Below, in pieces: positions 28,020-36,581 of a stretch of 64,000 nt of DNA. The stretch's first letter is position 1, and each line of letters starts with the position of its first letter. This DNA is from Acidiphilium sp. (lineage in GTDB: Bacteria > Pseudomonadota > Alphaproteobacteria > Acetobacterales > Acetobacteraceae). A program made the position numbers and the translations under genes. The notes under the pieces are model-generated. The model saw only the letters and a list, made by a program, of their open reading frames with translations, had not been told where the DNA came from and made no database searches. Where the stretch lies: positions 1,253,512 through 1,317,511 of the forward strand of contig JAQTXH010000001.1 in the NCBI GenBank assembly GCA_028688905.1. Reading direction: 5' to 3'.

Positions 28020-28346
28020 ATGAGTGCTGTGTCAAAGCCCGTATCCGACGCCGAATTTTCCGTTGCGGTCCTGGAAGCAAAACAACCGGTATTGGTTGAT
28101 TTCTGGGCCGAGTGGTGTGGTCCGTGCCGCGTGATCGCGCCGGCGTTGGAGGAACTGGGCGGCGAATATGCCAGCAAGCTCTCGATCGCCAAGGTGAATA
28201 TCGATGAAAACCCGATGACGCCGACCAAATTCGGCGTGCGCGGTATTCCCACTTTGATTTTGTTCAAGGATGGCAAGCCGGCCGCGACCCATGTGGGGGC
28301 CGCGCCCAAAAGCGTGCTGAAGGCCTGGCTCGATAAAAACATCTGA
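28020..28346 (+). CDS. trxA: Thioredoxin
   Basis: A cytosolic dithiol-disulfide oxidoreductase of 108 residues. The active site is [10 protein letters not shown], and the cis-Pro loop [14 protein letters not shown] is intact. ATG 28020 follows AGAGGAG; the longer upstream frame belongs to the shadow of addA. trxA after addA is the usual alphaproteobacterial order. The stop codon overlaps the next start (TGATG). Confidence 0.96.
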   Translation: MSAVSKPVSDAEFSVAVLEAKQPVLVDFWAEWCGPCRVIAPALEELGGEYASKLSIAKVNIDENPMTPTKFGVRGIPTLILFKDGKPAATHVGAAPKSVLKAWLDKNI

Positions 28347-28774
28347 TGCCCGCGCGTGACGACGCAGAGACGCCCCCAACCACCCCGCCGATGATCCGGG
28401 CTATCGCCATGCCGTCCGACGCCAATGCGAATGGCGATATTTTCGGCGGCTGGCTGATGGCGCAGATGGATCTGGGCGGATCGAACCTTGCCGGACGGGT
28501 TGCGCATGGACGCATTGCGACGGTTGCGGTTGACGCGATGAGTTTTTTGCGTCCGGTGAAAATTGGCGATGAGGTGAGCGTTTATGCCGGCCTGGTGGCG
28601 GTAGGCCGCACCTCGATCAAAGTGAATGTGGAAGCGTGGCGGCGGGCGCGCGATTCAGAGAACGAGCGACGGGTGACCAGGGCCGTGTTCACCTTCGTCG
28701 CGATCGACAGTGAAGGCCGGCCCCGGCCGATCGCTGGGGGCATCGGTCAAGCGGAGTCAGGCGACCTCCGATAA
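28346..28774 (+). CDS. Acyl-CoA thioesterase, hotdog fold (YciA-like)
   Basis: A 142-residue single hotdog domain. The N-terminal helix segment ANGDIFGGWLMAQMDLGG and the following GRIATVAVDAMSFLRPVKIGDEV are the YciA/BACH pattern, with Asp in the expected catalytic position. Members hydrolyse a broad range of acyl-CoAs. It is translationally coupled to trxA. The 3' end overlaps, on the other strand, the decayed MFS remnant, so the native C terminus may have been altered. Confidence 0.85.
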   Translation: MPARDDAETPPTTPPMIRAIAMPSDANANGDIFGGWLMAQMDLGGSNLAGRVAHGRIATVAVDAMSFLRPVKIGDEVSVYAGLVAVGRTSIKVNVEAWRRARDSENERRVTRAVFTFVAIDSEGRPRPIAGGIGQAESGDLR

Positions 28775-28980
28775 TGGTTTGGCAATGTCTTCGAGGGATT
28801 TTCCGGCAGCGTCGACGCCAATAACCGCTTGCGTAACGGCGGCGAGTGAGCCGACCATGGTGACTTCGAGACCATCGAGAATCCAGGTGACGCCGAGAGC
28901 GCGGACCACGAGCCAGTGGAAGCGCCCCAGGGCAGACGGTCGGGCCGCGCCGGGACGTGGGTTTCGACTGTTTGCGGCAC
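28757..28980 (-). pseudogene. Frameshifted N-terminal remnant of an MFS transporter
   Basis: On the minus strand one frame reads ETHVPARPDRLPWG and the next reads GRFHWLVVRALGVTWILDGLEVTMVGS. Together these match the conserved N terminus of a subgroup of MFS transporters (DRLPWxRFHWLVVxALGVTWILDGLEVT). The break is a missing base in the G run near 28923. After MVGSLAAV the frame continues as non-MFS sequence and stops. No further transmembrane segments follow. Confidence 0.6.
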
Positions 28981-28998
28981 TTTAGAGAAAGCACGGAG

Positions 28999-29253
28999 TC
29001 AGAGATGCGGGCCGAGGAGCAGCGGATCGGCGGCACCAAGGCGGTCTTTCGCGGTTTGAACCTGATCGAGATCGATATAGTCGGTACGCAAACGTTTCAG
29101 GCTGGCATTGCAGGCTTCGATGATCTGGCGGCGGGCTTCATCGAGGCCGGCGTTGCCGGCTTTTCCGAACACGCCCGCACCACCCATCGTCATGGTGCCG
29201 AGGGTAAGGGCTGAAACCTTCAGGCCAGAGCGGCCGAGTTGGCAATATTTCAT
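28999..29253 (-). pseudogene. Internally deleted aldo/keto reductase remnant
   Basis: The frame opens with MKYCQLGRSGLKVSALTLGTM and GDEARRQ-like family sequence, then jumps directly to IEACNASLKRLRTDYIDL. In an intact aldo/keto reductase about 80 residues, including the catalytic Asp/Tyr/Lys region, separate these two segments. After YIDLDQV the sequence no longer follows the family and stops after ~84 codons in total. The ORF is open, but the barrel cannot form, so this is a decayed gene next to an MFS remnant. No gene is seen in 29254-29511 beyond the leader of the TonB receptor. Confidence 0.7.
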
Positions 29254-29511
29254 GATTGTCTCCGCGACCATCCTGCTTTGGTGTCCCGCTTGGTATGACG
29301 GTATATGTCGGGTTGGCCGACGACTGATTCAAATGTTGACTCGCAACGCAAGCGCCAGTTCGTGACAATTTCAAGACAGTTTTTTGAAGTTTCAATGAAA
29401 CCCGTACATTGCCTCAACTTTAACGATTGCTTGCCATCTCTCCATCTGGTTTGTGCGGCGCAACCAATGCGCGGTTACGCGCTGTAACATCGTCAACAGA
29501 GGAGATCGGAC

Positions 29512-31911
29512 GTGACCCCTTACCGGCACGCCAATAATAACGGAAAACGCGCGGCCCTCGCCGCGCTGCTGATGTCGAGCACGGCGTTTGCGCCAGTCGT
29601 GGCGCACGCGCAAGCGGTGAATGCCGGCACGGTAAGCGCCGCCGGTGCCACCACCGTTTCCGGCGCGACCCCGGTGCCAAGCCATAAAAAGCTATTCCAT
29701 TCCGGTACCACCACACGCGTACTCAATCGTAAGCTCATAGATGCGGCAGGACCGGTTGCAGGCGCAGCACAGATCCTCTCATATTCTCCCGGCGTATCTG
29801 TGACCGGCTACGGCAACAGCGGTTCGACCAAATACACCATCACCCTCGATGGCGTGCAGCAGGGCTGGGGCGGCTACGGCGGCTTCACCGGTACCGGATC
29901 GATTGCGATCACACTGGATGGAATTCCGGTGGTCGATCCTTCGAGCAACCTATGGCAGTCGAACACGATTCCGCAATCGGGCATGATTCAGGACGTGGCA
30001 GTTACCTACGGGCCGGGCAACCCCGCCGACCGGTGGTTCAACAACATCGGCGGTGGCGTGGAGTATACCCCGGTGCAGCCGACCGCGAAGCCCGGCGGCG
30101 ATGTGACGTTGACCTATGGCAGCTACGGCCAGAAGAATATCGAATTCGACCTGCGGACGGGTGAGTATGATGGCTGGTCCACCGTGCTCGCGGGCGGGGC
30201 CGGGAACGGCAACAGCTTTCGCAAAGCGCCAGACGGGTTTCAGAGCCCGAACGAGAATTATTCGATCTACCTGAAAAGCGTGAAACAGTTCTCCGCCGGC
30301 AACATCCAGTTCGGCGGGTATTTCGCGCGGAGCGCTGGTTACCGGGTGCCCGTGATCCCGGTCTCGCCGATCGCGGGGGTGACGGTGACCGGCAATCCCG
30401 GCGCGGCCGGCTCGACGCTCTACAGCCAGCAGACCTCGGGCTACGACAGCGCCCTGCCGTTCAACACCTATGAGAAATTCGATACTAATTCGATGTGGCT
30501 GGTATTCGCCAAGGAGAACGTCAACCTCGACGATACGACGACGCTACATAACCTTACCTGGTATGAAAACATCACCCGGGTTCACTCGCGGTTGAACGAT
30601 TTGTACAATTCTGGACCGCAGGTCAGCGAATACAACGATCCGCATACCAACATTTTCGGCGATAAGCTGTGGATCACCAAGGATTTCACCGACAACACGG
30701 TGGATATCGGCGGCTACTACATCCACGACACCTACAATTCACGCAACAATTTCTATGACGTGCTCGATGGCGGCGACAAGAATACGGTCAACATCGGTGG
30801 CAAGATCCGCTCGTCCTATTTCACTCAGGACGATTTCGCGATGTTCGCGCAGGATGACATCCATCCGATCGATGCGTTGCACATCACGCCCGGCATACGG
30901 TTCGTCAGTTTTCAGACCGGGTATTCCAATGGGGCGTTGCAGGATTTCACCTACGCGCCCGGCGTCGTCCTGTCCTCGCATTGCCCGCTGAACGGAACCT
31001 CGACCAAGGGGAACACGACGGATCAGGGTGCGAGTTGCGACGCCAGTGAGAGCCGCAACGGGGTCGAGCCGTCGATTTCGGCCAATCTGCAGGTGCTGCC
31101 ATGGATGTCGCTGTACGGCAGCTATGCGGAGTCGCTGCGCACCCCTTCGGTCGGCGGCGGCGGCGGGTTGTTTCAGAAGGTGGACCCGACCTCATACCAT
31201 CTCGAGCTTGGGCAGGATTTCCAGGCAGGGGCGAAGTTCAAGGTCGACCATCAGGGCATCCTGAACCATTTCATCGCCGGCATCAGCTATTTCCATCTGC
31301 GCTATGCCAAGCAGTCGATCAACTATACACTCGCGAACGGCAACACGATCACCGCCAGCGGCAGTTCGATCTATAAAGGCGTCAATCTGTATTTCGACGA
31401 TAATCCGCTTTACAGCCTGTTCGTCTATGGCAATGCCTCAATCAACAATGCCACTTACCAGACCTACGTGACCGGTGCGGGTGCGGCGAATGCCGGGACC
31501 AGCTTCAGCGGCAGCAATGTGCCCTACGTGCCGCGGGCGAGTTTCAACATCGGCGCGTATTACGACTACCTGAGTGGCAGCACGCTGATCCAGCCGCGCG
31601 CCTGGTATCAGTTCACCGGGACGCAGAATCTGTTCAACAACTTCACCGGCGCGCCGAGCACGGAGAAGATGCCGAGCTACGGGACGATCAATTTGTCGCT
31701 CAAGGTCGCGGTGCCGCTCACCCTGCCCTATGCCGGTCGCAAGACGCTCGATTTCAAGCTGACGGCGCTGAATGTCGCGAACAACCGATACAATGAATAC
31801 GAGTATATCGGCACCGGCGGTTATTTCGGCGTGGCGCAGGCTGGGCAGTATCTCTATGCCTACCCAGGCGCTCCGTTCACGATCTATGGCAGCGTCGGCA
31901 TGCATTTCTGA
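29512..31911 (+). CDS. TonB-dependent outer-membrane receptor
   Basis: A 799-residue receptor. An N-terminal signal peptide is visible (hydrophobic AALAALLMSSTAFAPVVAHAQA, cleaved after AHA). The plug domain follows, with AQILSYSPGVSVTGYGNSGS and ITLDGIPV and later GGGVEYTPV. The remainder is a long aromatic-rich beta-barrel ending GSVGMHF, with the C-terminal Phe typical of BAM substrates. GTG 29512 follows a strong AGAGGAGA. exbB, exbD and tonB lie directly downstream, so this is a receptor with a dedicated energising complex. The ligand is unknown: no siderophore, haem or cobalamin genes adjoin, and no classical TonB box is obvious. Confidence 0.93.
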   Translation: MTPYRHANNNGKRAALAALLMSSTAFAPVVAHAQAVNAGTVSAAGATTVSGATPVPSHKKLFHSGTTTRVLNRKLIDAAGPVAGAAQILSYSPGVSVTGYGNSGSTKYTITLDGVQQGWGGYGGFTGTGSIAITLDGIPVVDPSSNLWQSNTIPQSGMIQDVAVTYGPGNPADRWFNNIGGGVEYTPVQPTAKPGGDVTLTYGSYGQKNIEFDLRTGEYDGWSTVLAGGAGNGNSFRKAPDGFQSPNENYSIYLKSVKQFSAGNIQFGGYFARSAGYRVPVIPVSPIAGVTVTGNPGAAGSTLYSQQTSGYDSALPFNTYEKFDTNSMWLVFAKENVNLDDTTTLHNLTWYENITRVHSRLNDLYNSGPQVSEYNDPHTNIFGDKLWITKDFTDNTVDIGGYYIHDTYNSRNNFYDVLDGGDKNTVNIGGKIRSSYFTQDDFAMFAQDDIHPIDALHITPGIRFVSFQTGYSNGALQDFTYAPGVVLSSHCPLNGTSTKGNTTDQGASCDASESRNGVEPSISANLQVLPWMSLYGSYAESLRTPSVGGGGGLFQKVDPTSYHLELGQDFQAGAKFKVDHQGILNHFIAGISYFHLRYAKQSINYTLANGNTITASGSSIYKGVNLYFDDNPLYSLFVYGNASINNATYQTYVTGAGAANAGTSFSGSNVPYVPRASFNIGAYYDYLSGSTLIQPRAWYQFTGTQNLFNNFTGAPSTEKMPSYGTINLSLKVAVPLTLPYAGRKTLDFKLTALNVANNRYNEYEYIGTGGYFGVAQAGQYLYAYPGAPFTIYGSVGMHF

Positions 31912-31947
31912 GCATCAGCCGCAACTGTCATCGATCCTTCACACAAT

Positions 31948-31979
31948 CGCGGCGCAGCATCGGTTATGGCTGCGCCGCG
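31948..31979 (+). promoter_or_regulatory. 11-bp perfect inverted repeat between receptor gene and exbB
   Basis: CGCGGCGCAGC (31948-31958) is exactly complementary to GCTGCGCCGCG (31969-31979), with a ten-base loop. No T run follows, so it is not a classical terminator. Its place 26 bases before exbB suggests transcript processing, stabilisation or partial attenuation that would set the receptor:ExbBD ratio. Confidence 0.75.
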
Positions 31980-32004
31980 TCTGTAACCGCCGGAGACAGC
32001 GACC

Positions 32005-32673
32005 ATGACTCTCGCCTATATTGTTTACCTCGCCGATTATTCGGACGGCGTTTTGTATGTGCTTGCCGTGTTGTTCCTGCTCGCGACGGCGGTGATGCTG
32101 GACCGGGTGTGGTATCTGCGCCGGGCGATTTTGCGCGGCAGCACAATCGTGAAGCGGATGGCCACCATGGGCCAGCTATCGCCGGGCGATTTGGAGCAGA
32201 TGCGCGATTTCGCCGGCAAACAGCCTGAGGCGGTGCTGCTCGATACCGCCCTGCATCATGTAGCCGACGCCGACGCCGAAGCGATGAGCAACCGGATGGA
32301 TGAAGCGATCATGCTGGTCGCACCCCGCCTCGACCAAAGACTTTGGGTGCTGGATACCATCGTGACACTGGCACCGCTGTTGGGATTGTTCGGCACGATT
32401 ATCGGCATGTTTCATGCATTTTCGGTCCTCGCCAGGCCGGGGCATGCCCCTGCTGAAGTGACCGGCGGGGTGGCGGATGCTTTGGTGGCGACCGCATTCG
32501 GTATTTTGATCGCCATGCTGGGGCTGGCTGCATTCAACATGCTGATGAACCAGGTACGACTGATTTTGCACCAATTGGATACGATCAAAATCATGGTGCT
32601 CAACCGCACCGATGGTGCGCCGGTCGTGCCCCTGGTGCGCGAGCGGACTCGTGTCAAAGCGGCCGCCGAATAG
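32005..32673 (+). CDS. exbB: ExbB/MotA/TolQ-family proton channel protein
   Basis: The inner-membrane core of the TonB energising complex, forming a pentamer around ExbD. The 222-residue protein has three hydrophobic segments: about residues 12-35 (LYVLAVLFLLATAVML), then TLAPLLGLFGTIIGMFHAFSVL near 120-140, and ALVATAFGILIAMLGLAAFNML near 155-180. The PLLGLFGTIIGM motif is diagnostic. CGGAGA precedes ATG 32005. It is followed by exbD and tonB. Confidence 0.92.
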   Translation: MTLAYIVYLADYSDGVLYVLAVLFLLATAVMLDRVWYLRRAILRGSTIVKRMATMGQLSPGDLEQMRDFAGKQPEAVLLDTALHHVADADAEAMSNRMDEAIMLVAPRLDQRLWVLDTIVTLAPLLGLFGTIIGMFHAFSVLARPGHAPAEVTGGVADALVATAFGILIAMLGLAAFNMLMNQVRLILHQLDTIKIMVLNRTDGAPVVPLVRERTRVKAAAE

Positions 32674-32693
32674 GACCGAATAGGAATCGAGTG

Positions 32694-33098
32694 ATGAAAC
32701 TTCGTTATTTCGAAAACAAAAAAGCCCGCATCGAAATTATTCCGATGATCGACGTTATGCTCTTTCTGCTGGTATTTTTTATTATCGTGACCTTGCAGAT
32801 GATCCCCGATTCTGGTGTTTCACTGCAATTGCCGACATCGAGCCAGACACAGCATCTGAAACATCCGAAATTCACCGTCAACCTCCTCAAGGATGGCACC
32901 GTGAAAGTGAAGGACAAGGTTTTTACGCCTGATCAACTGACGGCATTGTTTCAAGCGGATGGCGACACGAAAAAAACGCAAGTGACGATTGCCGCGTCAA
33001 AGCATGTCGCGTTCCAGCATTTCGTGACGGTGATGGATGCGGCGCGGAAGGCCGGCGTGACCGATATCGGTATTGCGGCGCAGCCGGCGGCGCACTGA
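32694..33098 (+). CDS. exbD: ExbD/TolR-family protein
   Basis: The proton-channel partner of ExbB, with a single membrane helix. The 134-residue product carries the hallmark EIIPMIDVMLFLLVFFIIVTLQM, in which the Asp of MIDVM is the essential proton-carrying residue, followed by a periplasmic domain. ATG 32694 is used; a GTG three bases earlier is also possible. The stop overlaps the tonB ATG (TGATG). A short imperfect duplication (TAGGACCGAATAGGAATCGA) fills the exbB-exbD gap. Confidence 0.93.
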   Translation: MKLRYFENKKARIEIIPMIDVMLFLLVFFIIVTLQMIPDSGVSLQLPTSSQTQHLKHPKFTVNLLKDGTVKVKDKVFTPDQLTALFQADGDTKKTQVTIAASKHVAFQHFVTVMDAARKAGVTDIGIAAQPAAH

Positions 33099-33826
33099 TG
33101 TCGGGGGTACGTACGGCCAAACTCGGTCAGCCGATGTTCGAGCAGCGCGACTATTTTGGTCGTGCCGTGGCAACCGCGCTGGCGATTGAAATTCTCGCCG
33201 GGCTTGCGTTGATGCACTTCGCAAACCAGGCGGGTCCAGTGGCTAATCATCGGCCACGGATCATGAAAATTCAAATGTTGGCACCGCCGCCAAAACCGTT
33301 GCCACCACCACCGAAACCTTTGCCGCCGCCGCCAAAACCGATACCGCAACCGCCGAAACCGTTGCCGCCGCCACCCTTGCCGGTCGCCGCTCCCAAACCG
33401 CCGCCGCCGAAACCGATTCCGAGGCCGAGGCCTGTGCCGCACCCGCACCCCTTGAAGCCGGTGCCGCATATCGCCATCCCCAAGCCGCAACCGCCGCCCC
33501 CGCCGCCGCAACCGGAGGTTTCCTCCGCCGAACGGGAAAGTGCGACGGCGCGCTATGCCGCGGTGGTCCACCAATCGGTGCAAAACGATCTGCGGGTACC
33601 GCAATTGGTCGAAATGATGCATTTGCGCGGGGTCACGACTGTCGCGATCGAGATAGCACCGAGTGGGGCGTTGCTCAGTGTTTCGGTGGCACGATCGTCC
33701 GGTGCGCCGCCGATTGATAACTCTGCGTTAGCATCGGTTCGCGCGACGCGGTTTCCACCTTTTTTGGAAAAAATGCCGCATCACCCGATAACATTCACCC
33801 TGCAAGTCAAGCTGCGCGGCGGCTGA
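33098..33826 (+). CDS. tonB: TonB-type energy transducer
   Basis: A 242-residue protein that spans the periplasm to couple ExbBD to the receptor. It has a short cytoplasmic N terminus, one membrane helix (about residues 24-45, VATALAIEILAGLALMHFA), a long Pro-Lys linker (residues ~62-140, repeating PPPPKPLP-type units) and a C-terminal TonB domain beginning near residue 148 with YAAVVHQSVQNDLRVPQL and including GALLSVSVARSSGAPPID. It is the last gene of the receptor-exbB-exbD-tonB set. Confidence 0.93.
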   Translation: MSGVRTAKLGQPMFEQRDYFGRAVATALAIEILAGLALMHFANQAGPVANHRPRIMKIQMLAPPPKPLPPPPKPLPPPPKPIPQPPKPLPPPPLPVAAPKPPPPKPIPRPRPVPHPHPLKPVPHIAIPKPQPPPPPPQPEVSSAERESATARYAAVVHQSVQNDLRVPQLVEMMHLRGVTTVAIEIAPSGALLSVSVARSSGAPPIDNSALASVRATRFPPFLEKMPHHPITFTLQVKLRGG

Positions 33827-33896
33827 ACCAATCGGTCAACGGCGAGAGGCTGCACGGTAGCTGCCAGAATTCCGGCCCGCTCTCAATCCCCAGCTT

Positions 33897-35270
33897 TCAG
33901 TCAACAAATAGTTTACCAGGGTTGAGGATGCCGCGCGGGTCGAGTGCCGATTTGATGTTGCGCATCATGGCGAGCGCGGCGACACCGTGTTCGCGGAGCA
34001 GAAACTCGCGCTTGCCGATGCCGACACCGTGTTCGCCGCTGGCGGCACCGCCGAGGTCGAGCGCCTGACCGACGATTTCACGGTCGAGCGCCCAGGAGCG
34101 CGCGGCACCTTCCGGGGTGTCGGGGTAAAGGATCAGGACATGGAAATTGCCGTCGCCGACATGACCGACGATGCAGGCGCGCAGGCCGGATTTTGTGACG
34201 GAACCGCGCGCCTGTTCGAGCGCTTCGGCAAGGCGCGAGATCGGCACGATGGTGTCGGTCGCGAGCGCGCCGTGGCCAGGGAAAGCGGCACGGGCGGCCC
34301 AGTAGGCGTCGTGCCGTGCCTGCCAGAGTTTATTGCGCGCTTCAGTTTCGGTCGCAAAGGCGAAACCCCGGCCACCGTAGCTGACGGTAATCGCTTCGGC
34401 CATCGTCGCCTGCTCGGCAACGCTGCGTTCGGTGCCGTGAAATTCGAACAACAGGGTGGGCTGGGCCACGATATTGTCGAGTTTGGAATAGGCGATCGAG
34501 GCTTCCATCTGGTCGGTATCGACGAACTCGATGCGCGCGACCGGGATGCCGGTCTGCATGATCTCGATCACCGCATCGATCGCGCCGCGCTCGGAGCCGA
34601 AACCGCAGACCGCGGCACCGATCGCTTCGGGGATGCCGTACAGCCGCAACTGGATTTCGGTGATGATGCCGAGTGTGCCTTCCGAGCCGATCAGCAGGCG
34701 GGTGAGATCATACCCAGTGGCGGATTTGCGCACCCGCCCGCCGGTATCGACGATGGTGCCGTCGGCCAGCACGGCGCGCAGGCCAAGCACGTTTTCGCGG
34801 ATGGTGCCGTAGCGCACCACATTGGTGCCCGAGGCGCGAGTGGCGCACATGCCACCGATGGTGCAGTCGGCCCCTGGATCGACCGGGAAAAACAGGCCGT
34901 GGTCGCGGAGAAAAAAATTGAGTTGCTTGCGGGTGACGCCGGCTTCGACCCGGCCATCGAGATCGGAATCGTTGACCGCCAGAATGCGGTTCATCCTTGT
35001 GAGATCGAGGCTGATGCCGCCCGATACAGGGGTGACGTGGCCTTCCAACGACGTTCCGGCCCCAAACGCGGTGACCGGGGTGCGATTTTCGTGGCAGAGG
35101 GCGAGGAGTTGGGAAATTTCATCGGTGGTCTGCGGGAAAACCACCGCATCCGGCAAGGTGGCGGCGGCATTGGCTTCGCCGTGGGCGTGGGTTTCGCGGA
35201 TTGCGCCGTTGAGACTAAGCCGGTCGCCGAAAATCTGGCGGGCTGTGTCGATGGTCGTGGCCGTTTCCAT
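33897..35270 (-). CDS. FAD-binding oxidoreductase, D-lactate dehydrogenase/glycolate oxidase type
   Basis: A 457-residue flavoprotein of the VAO/FAD-oxidase-C family. The N-terminal FAD-binding region has VTAFGAGTSLEGHVTPVSGG and PGADCTIGGMCATRASGTN. The C-terminal cap has GHVGDGNFHVLILYPD and GEHGVGIGKREFL. These are the signatures of D-lactate dehydrogenase (cytochrome) and GlcD-like enzymes that oxidise 2-hydroxy acids. The 2-hydroxyacid substrate is not certain. No glcE/glcF partners adjoin, which fits a stand-alone D-lactate dehydrogenase. Confidence 0.88.
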   Translation of the reverse strand: METATTIDTARQIFGDRLSLNGAIRETHAHGEANAAATLPDAVVFPQTTDEISQLLALCHENRTPVTAFGAGTSLEGHVTPVSGGISLDLTRMNRILAVNDSDLDGRVEAGVTRKQLNFFLRDHGLFFPVDPGADCTIGGMCATRASGTNVVRYGTIRENVLGLRAVLADGTIVDTGGRVRKSATGYDLTRLLIGSEGTLGIITEIQLRLYGIPEAIGAAVCGFGSERGAIDAVIEIMQTGIPVARIEFVDTDQMEASIAYSKLDNIVAQPTLLFEFHGTERSVAEQATMAEAITVSYGGRGFAFATETEARNKLWQARHDAYWAARAAFPGHGALATDTIVPISRLAEALEQARGSVTKSGLRACIVGHVGDGNFHVLILYPDTPEGAARSWALDREIVGQALDLGGAASGEHGVGIGKREFLLREHGVAALAMMRNIKSALDPRGILNPGKLFVD

Positions 35271-35280
35271 GAGCGGGAGC

Positions 35281-35838
35281 CTACCTCTTTTGCCGCCAGA
35301 TCACCAGCCGCGCCGCACCGTGAAGCCGCTCGGCCAGCGGCATGATCGTCTCGGGCAAGAGATCGGTGCGGCCGAACTCGGCGGCGATCAGGGCGTCGGG
35401 GGCGATCCAGCCGGCTTTGCTGAGTGACGCGATGGCGCGGGGGATCAGATCGAGGCCGTAGGGCGGATCGAGGAAAACCAGGGTGTGCGGTTTGCCTTGG
35501 GGCAGCGCGAGCGCGTCAGCGGTGACCAGGGTTGCGCGATCGGTTGCTTTGCAGGCAGCGATGTTGCGGCGAATAGCGTCACTTGCGGCGCGGTCGTTAT
35601 CGATGAAGGTGGCGCTGTCGGCACCACGGGAAAGTGCTTCCAGGCCAAGCGCACCGGAGCCGGCGAAAACGTCGAGCACAGCGCTTCCTTCGACCGCGCC
35701 CTCCGCCCAGGGGGCATGGAGCAAAACATCGAACAACGCCTGGCGGACGCGCGAGGCCGTCGGGCGGGTGGTCAGGCCATCCGGTGCTGTCAATGTCCGG
35801 CCGCGCCACGCACCCGCGATGATGCGCAACGACGCCAC
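35281..35838 (-). CDS. rsmD: 16S rRNA (guanine(966)-N2)-methyltransferase
   Basis: The 185-residue enzyme has the RsmD opening RIIAGAWRGRTLTAPDG, TRPTASRVRQALFDVL, the SAM-binding VLDVFAGSGALGLEALSRGA and the catalytic motif FLDPPYGL. GTG 35838 shares its G with the TAG stop of the upstream pseudouridine synthase gene, so the two are coupled, the usual alphaproteobacterial arrangement. Confidence 0.94.
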   Translation of the reverse strand: MASLRIIAGAWRGRTLTAPDGLTTRPTASRVRQALFDVLLHAPWAEGAVEGSAVLDVFAGSGALGLEALSRGADSATFIDNDRAASDAIRRNIAACKATDRATLVTADALALPQGKPHTLVFLDPPYGLDLIPRAIASLSKAGWIAPDALIAAEFGRTDLLPETIMPLAERLHGAARLVIWRQKR

Positions 35839-36581
35839 TATTTATCCTTGGGCAATTGCTCGCGCAGCACCTTGCCGGTGATTTCGGCGACCGCGCCGCG
35901 CACGAGGCTGCCCAACTGGAACGGGCCGTAGGCAACCCGGATCAGCCGCGTGGTCTCCAGCCCCAGCGCCGCCATCACCTTGCGAATTTCGCGGTTCTTG
36001 CCCTCGGTGATGCTGACCGACAGCCAGGCATTGGCACCCTTGGCGGAATCGACCTCGGCGGTGATCGGACCATAGTGGACATCATCGACCGTGATACCCT
36101 GTTTCAGCGCTGCGAGTTTGTCGGAATCGACCATGCCATAGACCCGCACCCGGTAGCGCCGGTGCCAGCCGGTGCTGGGCAATTCGAGGCGGCGGGCCAT
36201 CGCACCGTCGTTGGTAAGCAGCAGAATCCCCTCGCTGTTGAGATCGAGCCGCCCGACACTGACCACGCGTGGCATGTCGGGCGGCAGTTTCTCGAACACG
36301 GTCGGCCGGCCTTCGGGGTCGCGATGGGTGGTGAGCAATCCATCGGGCTTGTGGTAGCGCCACAGCCGGGTGCGCGCAGGTTCGGCGACCGGCACGCTAT
36401 CGACCAGAATGATATCGCCGGCCACAATGAACGTGGCCGGGTGTTCGACCTTGGCACCGTTGAGCACCACCCTGCCCTCGCCGATCATCCGCTCCGCCTC
36501 GCGCCGGCTGGCGATGCCGGCGCGAGCCAGATATTTCGCGATGCGCTCGCCTTGTGTTCCGTTGGTTTCCGGCTCGCTCAT
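35838..36581 (-). CDS. RNA pseudouridine synthase, RsuA/RluB family
   Basis: The 247-residue product has an N-terminal S4 RNA-binding domain (ERIAKYLARAGIASRREAERMIGEGRVVLNG region). The RsuA/RluB catalytic core carries the active Asp in GRLDLNSEGILLLTNDG and has KNREIRKVMAALGLETTRLIRV. Members modify 23S (RluB/E/F) or 16S (RsuA) rRNA; the S4 domain and gene context favour RluB. It is coupled at both ends, to the upstream hydrolase gene (ATGA) and to rsmD. Confidence 0.92.
   Translation of the reverse strand: MSEPETNGTQGERIAKYLARAGIASRREAERMIGEGRVVLNGAKVEHPATFIVAGDIILVDSVPVAEPARTRLWRYHKPDGLLTTHRDPEGRPTVFEKLPPDMPRVVSVGRLDLNSEGILLLTNDGAMARRLELPSTGWHRRYRVRVYGMVDSDKLAALKQGITVDDVHYGPITAEVDSAKGANAWLSVSITEGKNREIRKVMAALGLETTRLIRVAYGPFQLGSLVRGAVAEITGKVLREQLPKDK

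Noticed and set aside
28020..28507. Minus-strand ORFs across trxA and the thioesterase gene
   Set aside because: Both plus-strand genes have complete motifs and ribosome sites; the antisense frames are shadows.
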